Shown in pieces: positions 1 to 6,600 of a DNA stretch of 27,615 bases. Numbering within the stretch: the stretch's first letter is position 1; each line of letters begins with the position of its first letter. The notes beneath the pieces were generated by a model that saw only the letters and a program-made list of their open reading frames with translations, had not been told where the DNA came from and did no database searches. Made by a program: the position numbers and the translations under genes. Origin of the DNA: SVTX01 sp045542075 (GTDB taxonomy: Bacteria; Bacillota; Clostridia; Oscillospirales; CAG-272); assembly GCA_045542075.1 (NCBI GenBank), contig JAZQKI010000044.1, positions 1 through 27,615 on the forward strand. The letters are read 5' to 3'.

Positions 1-48
1 TATACTCGTAAACAAAGGTCTTGTCAAGGATTATATTATATCAAGGAT
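1..48 (-). promoter_or_regulatory. Leftward promoter, duplicate of the copy at 1655-1702
   Basis: On the minus strand TTGACA and TATA sit at the left edge with the same spacer as the second copy, and the last -10 bases are cut off by the window. It lies just past the terminator of the 92-1300 gene, so it must drive another leftward gene outside the window. Bases 1-28 are identical to 1655-1682, and similarity continues with small changes to the shared tcaaggat at 41-48 and 1695-1702. Confidence 0.7.
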
Positions 49-60
49 AGACTGGCGACA

Positions 61-86
61 AAAAAACAGACCGCCGAAGCGGTCTG
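61..86 (-). terminator. Rho-independent terminator of the 92-1300 gene
   Basis: An 8-bp GC-rich stem, CAGACCGC/GCGGTCTG, has a TTCG loop when read leftward and is followed by a run of T on the minus strand. It starts only a few bases after the stop codon of the membrane protein gene, so it closes that leftward operon. Confidence 0.85.
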
Positions 87-91
87 AAAAA

Positions 92-1300
92 TTATTTAAT
101 AATTTTATCCCTGAAAATTTCTTCAAATTCATCTAAAGTGCCGTTGGTCAGTAAATCTTTTTGACAAACAAACTGCCTATCGTTGCTTTCAACACAAATC
201 AAATACCACTCACCCTTGTCCATAACCTTTACGACCTCATCTATAGAAGACTCAGCACAAAACTGACTGCTTTGTATTGTCATTTCCCTTGTTTGTGTAT
301 CTATAGTTATTTTAGAGGGGAAAATAATCGGATAATATATTTCTCTTGGCCGGAGAGCTACAAGAAAAGGGAACGGAATAAGAACAAAAAGGAAAAATAA
401 CAAAATCAAATCTACCTTTAATGCTAAAATAACTGTTGGAATTATAAATATAATAGATGTTATTAGCCCTCCAATGAAGCTGATTTTTGCATTTCTTCGC
501 AATAAATATTTCCTACATTCCCCGGACATTGGACCTTCAAATACGATCATAGAATTTTCCATATTAGTGTGTTTTATTTTAATGCCATATTTTTCCTTGC
601 GTTTCTTTTCTTTTTCCTTTTCACGCAATTTCTTTTCCTTGAGTTTCTTTTCTTTTTCCTTTTCACGCAATTTCTTTTTCTTGTATTTTTCCTTTTCCTT
701 TGCCAAGCGAATGTCAGCCTCTTGCATTCTCTCATAAAAAGCCTTCAAAACGGCTGTCTTTTCTTCGGGCAAAACCTCGATAAGAGCCTTACAGAGCTTA
801 TCGGAATACACGAAACAAATAAATCCATCCTTGCACTTATCCGCGCTTAATTTGTGGTAATATTCTATGGGCATGGGATGATCGGATATGTAAATCAGAG
901 ATAATTCGTCTCCTCTGCGCAAAAAAATGCTGACCGGAGGTGCACGAGAAGCACGCGGGAGCTCTATGCAATCACTCATTCCAACATATTTACACTCATC
1001 AATTCGCAATTTAACGCTTCTTGCCCCAGGATTTTTCCATACTATTTTATCCTTTGAAACCACCAGCATTGAGGCCATTTGCACTCCAAGTACTCGCAAC
1101 ATCCATATTCCCCCTATCGATGTCGCAAGAATTATAACTACGTAAAACAACCCTTCGTATATGGGCATTTGCCTCAATATCATTGGGATAATAGCATCTG
1201 TGACCGCTAGAACATACATTGCTACCATACACAGAACTATAATTAAGGCGAGTATCAACCATGCAGGAAGCTTCCAATCGAAGAAACGCTTACTTCTCAT
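92..1300 (-). CDS. Hypothetical membrane protein with charged coiled coil
   Basis: 402 residues of unknown function. Two hydrophobic helices near residues 10-33 and 50-75 are followed by a soluble, beta-rich stretch to about residue 190. A Lys/Glu-only coiled coil follows (about 195-245, KEKEKK repeats), then a second hydrophobic pair near 275-318 and a soluble C-terminal domain. The two halves, each a TM pair plus a beta-rich domain, are reminiscent of bacterial PH-like/YcxB-like proteins, but I cannot assign the family firmly. The ATG is preceded by AGGAGA at good distance. It lies 30 bp after the small ORF at 1330-1638 and probably shares its promoter. A terminator follows directly. The coiled coil is encoded by an almost perfect 42-bp tandem repeat. 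Confidence 0.75.
   Translation of the reverse strand: MRSKRFFDWKLPAWLILALIIVLCMVAMYVLAVTDAIIPMILRQMPIYEGLFYVVIILATSIGGIWMLRVLGVQMASMLVVSKDKIVWKNPGARSVKLRIDECKYVGMSDCIELPRASRAPPVSIFLRRGDELSLIYISDHPMPIEYYHKLSADKCKDGFICFVYSDKLCKALIEVLPEEKTAVLKAFYERMQEADIRLAKEKEKYKKKKLREKEKEKKLKEKKLREKEKEKKRKEKYGIKIKHTNMENSMIVFEGPMSGECRKYLLRRNAKISFIGGLITSIIFIIPTVILALKVDLILLFFLFVLIPFPFLVALRPREIYYPIIFPSKITIDTQTREMTIQSSQFCAESSIDEVVKVMDKGEWYLICVESNDRQFVCQKDLLTNGTLDEFEEIFRDKIIK
601..684. repeat. 42-bp tandem repeat, two copies, coiled-coil coding
   Basis: Positions 601-642 and 643-684 are nearly identical 42-bp units (14 codons) within the 402-residue membrane protein. They encode a Lys/Glu-rich heptad-like segment with REKEKEKK. 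The length is a multiple of three, so copy changes alter the length of the helix without breaking the frame. Confidence 0.8.
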
Positions 1301-1329
1301 ATGTATCTCCTATCATTAAATATATATTT

Positions 1330-1638
1330 TTAGGCGGGGATTTTTTTGAATTGTTCAACATAATACTTGACATACAATTCACTGTACCATCTCGTGAATT
1401 CTAACATAGAATCGCATACTATACCCATGGGAATTCCGCGCACAAAACCTCCCCAATATTTTGTGATTGCCTTTTGCAGCGCAGCTCCGGTTAGTCCGGC
1501 CAAGCTTGGATTTGATATAGGCCCAGTAACTAATCCTCCAATTGCGCCAAACACGGTGCCATATATTCCGGAAGTAACCGCATTTAGCCATGTGTTCAGC
1601 TCGACAAGTACATTTACATCCAATCCAGATGCAACCAA
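1330..1638 (-). CDS. Small Gly-rich hydrophobic protein, start unresolved
   Basis: About 102 residues. A central segment rich in Gly, Ala and Leu (around residues 20-55) could enter a membrane, and the tail is aromatic and charged. No family recognised. The only upstream start in frame is a TTG at 1638, about 8 nt after the expected transcription start of the promoter at 1653-1683, with no ribosome binding site. A TGA that overlaps the -10 region closes the frame just upstream. The reading frame may therefore be a gene that lost its 5' end when the promoter repeat arrived, or it may be translated from an internal start. It is followed after 30 bp by the membrane protein gene. A bacteriocin-like or toxin-fragment nature is possible from composition alone but unproven. 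Confidence 0.45.
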   Translation of the reverse strand: MVASGLDVNVLVELNTWLNAVTSGIYGTVFGAIGGLVTGPISNPSLAGLTGAALQKAITKYWGGFVRGIPMGIVCDSMLEFTRWYSELYVKYYVEQFKKIPA

Positions 1639-1652
1639 ATATTTCCAATATC

Positions 1653-1702
1653 ATTATACTCGTAAACAAAGGTCTTGTCAAGAGATTCGTAATTTCAAGG
1701 AT
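1653..1702 (-). promoter_or_regulatory. Consensus sigma-A promoter, leftward
   Basis: On the minus strand TTGACA (1676-1681) and TATAAT (1653-1658) are separated by exactly 17 bp. It drives the 1330-1638 and 92-1300 genes. The element is duplicated at 1-48, including sequence upstream of the -35 box. Confidence 0.85.
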
Positions 1703-1728
1703 CTTTGGGGTGGGGAAGTGGGGAGAAT

Positions 1729-1809
1729 AAAGAAACGGCAGGGAATAGTCCCTGCCGTTTTTACAAATAAAAAATACGTCATTCTTTTCCGTATCTTTTC
1801 AAGCGCCGC
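1729..1809. repeat. 81-bp direct repeat, left copy: remnant of sigG 3' end and terminator
   Basis: This segment aligns without gaps to 11623-11703 with five mismatches. Read leftward it encodes the last 11 residues of SigG (AALEKIRKRMT), followed by the same terminator hairpin. The stop codon TGA of the intact gene is TAT here, and nothing of sigG lies upstream, so this is a non-functional remnant. Two of the five mismatches fall at paired stem positions (A-T here, G-C in the right copy), so the hairpin is preserved. The layout resembles the displaced gene end left behind by an integrative element. Confidence 0.85.
1733..1763 (+). terminator. Terminator-like hairpin in the left sigG remnant
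   Basis: AAACGGCAGGGA pairs with TCCCTGCCGTTT around a four-base loop and is followed by T residues on the plus strand. It is the counterpart of 11629-11656. No obvious gene now ends here on the plus strand. Confidence 0.6.
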
Positions 1810-1890
1810 GATAGAATTTTGGCGGACAGAGAAGAAGGCAAGCCGAGGACACTTAACGAAAACGAATCCATACAAATTAGTCAAAATGCC

Positions 1891-1919
1891 TTGATTTATT
1901 CACAAATCTATGGTATAAT
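1891..1919 (+). promoter_or_regulatory. Promoter of the 7-TM LuxR-type regulator
   Basis: TTGATT (1891-1896) and TATAAT (1914-1919) are 17 bp apart, and TGG directly before the -10 gives an extended -10. The transcript would start about 45 bp before the AAGGAGG ribosome binding site and ATG at 1969. Confidence 0.7.
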
Positions 1920-1968
1920 AACATAATCAAATTCGTATTGAGAAATAAATCAACAAGGAGGTAGAATT

Positions 1969-2931
1969 ATGATAGTCACTCTATATAGCATAATATTTGC
2001 GCTGTCGCTGTTATTGCCGGTCGGATATTATTTGCTCGTGCGTAAGAAGCAAGACGAGCATTGGCTCTTCGTCCTTTACCTCTCTGTTTGCGTGGTAAAC
2101 CTCGGATACCTGCTCCTATCGATCTCAAAGACGGTTGAATTCGCCCTGTTTGCAAATAAGCTTGCATACTTCGGTCAGGTGTTCGTGCCTTTGTGTATGT
2201 TTATGATCATATCGAGGTTGTCGGGATTTAACTATAAAAAATGGGTGAAATATGTACTTGTAGGTGTTGCGCTGCTGATGTTCGCATTGGTGCTGACAAC
2301 AGGACACCTTGATTGGTACTACAAGAACGTGGAGCTTACATATGCCGACGGAGCGGCCAAGCTTATCAAAGAGTACGGTGTGCTTCACCCTGTTAATCTG
2401 ATATACGTTCTCTCATATTTTGTGGCTATGCTCGTTGTGATTTGCGTATCACTGAAGAAAAACAAAAGCAAGTCGTATAAGCTCGTAGGTATGATGTTCG
2501 CCGTAGTGATCGGCAACGTTGGAGGATGGATCGTTGAGAAGATTGTAGAGTGGAATTTTGAATTCCTCTCAGCATCTTATCTTATGAGTGTGTTTGTTTT
2601 CTTCTTCGTGTATTGGATGATGCAAGACTATATCCATGTGAATGATGTCCCCAAGCCGGTTGCTCATGAGGAAAAGGTTGCGGTCATTTTCATGGACTCA
2701 AGAGAACGCGCCGAGAAGATCAAGCAGATTGTCGCGGGTCTTCCCGAAGGAACAATGCTCACCGCAAGGCAGATGGACATACTTGAAGGAATACTCGCAG
2801 GCAAGAGCCGTAAGGAGATGGCAGCTGATCTGCACCTTTCCGAAAACACGGTGAAGATGCACACGACCTCGCTGTTCAAGATACTCAAGGTCACGAGTCG
2901 AGAAGAAATCATTGCGCTGATAAAAGTATAA
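1969..2931 (+). CDS. 7-TM membrane-bound LuxR-family transcription regulator
   Basis: 320 residues. Seven hydrophobic helices (about 5-24, 32-53, 60-82, 95-112, 139-161, 172-192 and 200-221) resemble the 7-TM N-terminal sensor region of some Gram-positive histidine kinases. Instead of a kinase domain they lead through a linker into a LuxR-type helix-turn-helix (about 260-318, with LTARQMDILEGILAGKSRKE and the recognition segment LSENTVKMHTTSLFKIL). It is therefore likely a one-component regulator that senses from the membrane and binds DNA directly. The ATG follows AAGGAGGTAGAATT. It is a single-gene transcript with its own promoter and terminator. Immediately downstream lie four helically phased repeats before the surface-protein operon, which is its probable target. 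The target and signal are inferred from position only. Confidence 0.85.
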   Translation: MIVTLYSIIFALSLLLPVGYYLLVRKKQDEHWLFVLYLSVCVVNLGYLLLSISKTVEFALFANKLAYFGQVFVPLCMFMIISRLSGFNYKKWVKYVLVGVALLMFALVLTTGHLDWYYKNVELTYADGAAKLIKEYGVLHPVNLIYVLSYFVAMLVVICVSLKKNKSKSYKLVGMMFAVVIGNVGGWIVEKIVEWNFEFLSASYLMSVFVFFFVYWMMQDYIHVNDVPKPVAHEEKVAVIFMDSRERAEKIKQIVAGLPEGTMLTARQMDILEGILAGKSRKEMAADLHLSENTVKMHTTSLFKILKVTSREEIIALIKV

Positions 2932-2940
2932 TACAATATA

Positions 2941-2972
2941 AGACGACAGCACTCCGCTGTCGTCTTTTTTTG
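2941..2972 (+). terminator. Rho-independent terminator of the LuxR-type gene
   Basis: AGACGACAGC pairs with GCTGTCGTCT around ACTCC, followed by a T run. It begins 9 bases after the regulator stop codon. Confidence 0.9.
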
Positions 2973-2997
2973 CGCGATTTTAGCTGTTTTTGAGTCA

Positions 2998-3040
2998 ATA
3001 CACCCTAAAAACACCCTTGATACACCCCTAATACACCCTT
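2998..3040 (+). promoter_or_regulatory. Four ACACCC direct repeats at 11-bp spacing (activator site)
   Basis: ACACCC starts at 3000, 3011, 3022 and 3033, an exact 11-bp period, with TA or AA commonly before and CT/TT after each unit. One unit per helical turn places all copies on the same DNA face. They lie upstream of a promoter with a poor -35 box, the usual place for an activator. The LuxR-type protein encoded just upstream is the best candidate to bind here. Confidence 0.75.
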
Positions 3041-3048
3041 ATAAACTA

Positions 3049-3077
3049 TATAAACGCTAAGAATATTATGATATAAT
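3049..3077 (+). promoter_or_regulatory. Extended -10 promoter of the surface-protein operon
   Basis: TATAAT at 3072-3077 is preceded by TGA (extended -10). The -35 position 17 bp upstream reads TATAAA, a poor match, so activity probably depends on an activator bound to the phased repeats just upstream. The start of transcription would be near 3084. Confidence 0.65.
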
Positions 3078-3141
3078 TATGCTGTCAAAAAGTAAAGACT
3101 CGTTTACACGGCGACAAAGATTTGCATAGGAGGTGATGTGA

Positions 3142-3597
3142 ATGGTGAGAAAGCGAGTCAAGTTTGGCGAGTTTGAAGTTCCTATTCCGAGGGGATATCA
3201 GCAGATCATTGACAAGGATGAAACGACCGATTACCTGTTCATCAACGCACCGAAGGAGATCTACACGGTCTATTTTGACAGTGCAATGCCGTTTTATAGC
3301 GACAAAATTCTTGGCGATTGTGAGGAAGGAAGTACGCTTGAATTAAAGCTTTCCGACAGAAGAATTGTGTTCTTCTGCCCGTCGGGAGGTAGCGACAGAA
3401 AGGACGGCTTGTGGTTTTTTAATATAGATTTTGCCACAGGTGGTGACGAGGTGCTGACCTTGCCCGGACAGGTAATGGTAAATTCCGACGAGGTTTACAG
3501 AAAAACTGTCTGTGGAAAGCTCCCATTCGTTGAAATCCTTGAACGAATAAAACTCAAATTAAGCACAGGAAATACTGCGGCGGCAGTATCCGTGTAG
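3142..3597 (+). CDS. Hypothetical 151-residue protein, first gene of surface operon
   Basis: No family recognised. The product lacks a signal peptide and membrane helices, so it looks cytoplasmic; it alternates beta-prone stretches (VKFGEFEVPIPRGY, DYLFINAP, YTVYFDSAMPF) with a C-terminal helix. The ATG is preceded by AGGAGGTGATGTGA. The gene for the giant surface protein follows after 16 bp with its own AGGAGG, so the two are co-transcribed. The product may help express or handle the surface protein, but that is guesswork from adjacency. Confidence 0.75.
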   Translation: MVRKRVKFGEFEVPIPRGYQQIIDKDETTDYLFINAPKEIYTVYFDSAMPFYSDKILGDCEEGSTLELKLSDRRIVFFCPSGGSDRKDGLWFFNIDFATGGDEVLTLPGQVMVNSDEVYRKTVCGKLPFVEILERIKLKLSTGNTAAAVSV

Positions 3598-3613
3598 TAC
3601 AGGAGGAAATGGT

Positions 3614-6600
3614 ATGAAAATAAAAAGAATTGGATTCCTCAAGGGAATACTGTCAGCCGTGTTCATGCTTGCGCTGATGATTACGGTATTCACTGTTATG
3701 CCTGTGACGGCATCGGCGACAAATGTATCGGAAGTAGTGTATGCGAGCAATCTCGTTGACGGTGATGATATCGTATTGATTGGCGATACCACGCTATATG
3801 TCAATGCAGATGTATCGCTCAAATCCATCAAGGGTGATTATGCTCTTGAAATTCAAAGCGACGGTGAGCATACGCTGACAATCGACAATCCGAATGGTTG
3901 TGCGATTGAAGTAAAAACGTTGAAAAGCGTTAAGCCTTCTCAAGGTGCAGTAAATCTGACCGTTAAAGGTGGCGATGATTATTTTGCAATCTATACAACA
4001 GGTGATATTTCTCTTGAAGGAATAAAGCTGGATGCTAAAGGCGGTGCTGGTATCCGCGCCGCTGACGGTAATATTACTATAAACGGCAACCTGTCTGTTT
4101 CCGTTAAAACCGACGTCGGTGTAAACGCTCCGAGTGGCAGTGTTTCTATTGACGGTGACACGGTCTCCATCTTGTGTGCAGGCGAAGGAGTTGGTGGATG
4201 GGCTGATGCGATCGGCGCTAAAAATGATGTTACGCTCAAGAGTAACGATGCAACCCTTGCAAGTAATTATGGTATTTCCAGCATAGAGGGTGATATTTCT
4301 CTGACCGGCAATATTGCTATCGGCGCTGTAAGGCTTGCAATCGTAGCGGAGAGCGGAAGCATTACGATGAACGGCTCGATCACTGCACAGGGCAGTGATA
4401 CAGAAAAAGACTATTTCGTGATCTATGCGAAAGAAGATATCAACTTTACGGGAAGTAAATTAGACGTAAAAGGCGATTGCGGTATCCGTTCCTCTGCCGG
4501 AGATATTAAGCTCAACGGCAATATTTCTGTTGTTGTCAACAACAATATTGGTATCCATGCTACCGAGGGAAGCATTAATATTGAAGGTAGCTCTGTTTCG
4601 GTAGAGTGCAAAGGAGCAGTACGCTATGGTCTGCTAACTGCTGTCAATGCAAATGACGGTGTAACCATAAAGAGTACCAAAGCAACTATTACAGGCGAGT
4701 ACGGAATATATAGTGAAGAAGGCAGTATTTCCTTGTATGGCGATGTTTCGATTGATGCAAATTATTACGGTGTTTGCGCCAAAACTGGAAATATTTATAT
4801 TAAGAAAAACGCCGTAATTGACGGAGCAAACGGTGCTGTTAATGCCGAAAACGGAGTGATATTCCTTGATACGTTTTGCAATATTGAAGTTCCTGTAAAC
4901 GGAAGCAATATCGGCTCTACCATTGTTGATGGAAACGGTGTAAAGGCAACAAGCGTAACGATTAAGTACGTTCCCATTGCGACAAACGATATAACTATCA
5001 CGAATAACACGCAGACAAAAACGAATATAACAGCATACAAAGATATCCCTATCATATTTGACTTTGACGTTACCTTCTCGGATACGCTCGAGGCAAATAA
5101 TCCTAAGTATAAGGTTTCTATCACATATAGAAATATTAACTCTGTTACCACGACTGTGGCGCATACTTGGACTTCAGGAACGCACTTTAATAAGAGCATC
5201 ACGCTTGGGGCGGCTGGCGTTTACAAAGTAGCACAGATCGTTGAGATCGATATTGACGGTGACGGACAATATGACTACTCTACCAACAAAGTGTTCACGG
5301 TCAATGTTGCAAGTGAACTTCCTACATACACGATTACAACCAATAAAGTTGGCATGGGCGGTTATATCAACGCAGACGTTTCCTACAAGGTAAACGGCGT
5401 TGCAACCGCACAGGCAAAGCCCGGACAGACAGTAACGATCTCTGCTGTTCCGAATGCAAACACCTCGATCACCTATATCAAGGTAATGCAAGGAAGCAAT
5501 GAGATCACTGTAACCGATAACAGCTTTGTGATGCCTTTCGGTAACGTAACGGTCGAGGTTGGCTTGTCCCATGGAACACACTACGTTACCTATCGTCCCG
5601 GCAAGGGAGTGACAGGTAGTGAACAAGTAAAATATGCGTTCAATTCCGATAATCAGATCACGCTTCTGCCGACAGGATACTTCAGCAAGGCTGGCTATAG
5701 ACAAACCGGATGGACAGATACTATTAACACCTATTCGCTTGGAGAAACCATTACACTTGCGAAGAATACGGTAATCTATCCCGTATTTGAGGTCGTTCCG
5801 TTTACGATTACGTATAAGTACGGCAACAACACCTTCGGTGGAGTAACAGAGTACAAGGGTGTAAACGTAAGCTTGGCAGGTGCAACATCACTTGAAAGCT
5901 ATGGCTTCACAAAACCCGGTTACAGAATCATCGGTTGGGCAAAAACCGAAAATGCGACAACCCCCGATTACGCCTGCGGTGCAATTTACGAGGAAAAGGT
6001 AACAGTAACCCTCTATCCCGTATTCTCGCAGCTTACTGTGATCGACGTGCTTGACGTAATTCCTAAAGAAAAGGAAACTGTAGACGTTGGTGATGTAAAT
6101 ATGCCTTTTGAGGCAGCTGCCGACGGATTGTTTACAGTAGTTACGAAGCAGAACGGCACAGTCATCGATCAGTATTACACGATTGCACAGCATTCTACAA
6201 CCGTTCTTACCGTAGAGTTTACGGCAGGCGCGGAATACAGCTTCGCAAATGATCTCTCGGTTTACTTCGATATGTATACGCCCGAGAATATCATCTCTGT
6301 TGTTTGGGAAAAGGTATCTTCCGATGCAACGACGGCAACCTTTAACGTAACCATTAAGAGTATGTGTACGACAGGTCACTCCTTTACAATCACCAAGTAT
6401 GCACATCCTTGCGTCGGCGAAACCGAAGATACCGTGGTATGTGATACTTGCGGTTTTGAAACAACTCAGGAAAGAGATGCAAGCCTTGACGATCACCACA
6501 AAGACAACCTTATTTTCATTGACGAGGTCGACGCTGATTGCGTTGATAAGGCTGGCGTAGCATCCCACTATGAATGTGAAGCCTGCGGAAGCTGGTTCAA

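Noticed and set aside
1678..1884. Minus-strand frame containing the SigG C-terminal residues as a gene
   Set aside because: Only 11 residues match SigG and the rest is unrelated and runs through the terminator. It is better explained as part of the duplicated 81-bp repeat.
1367..1894. Plus-strand frame across the Gly-rich ORF and the sigG remnant
   Set aside because: It runs through a terminator hairpin and through unrelated segments (a promoter repeat and a sigG remnant), so it is a chance frame.
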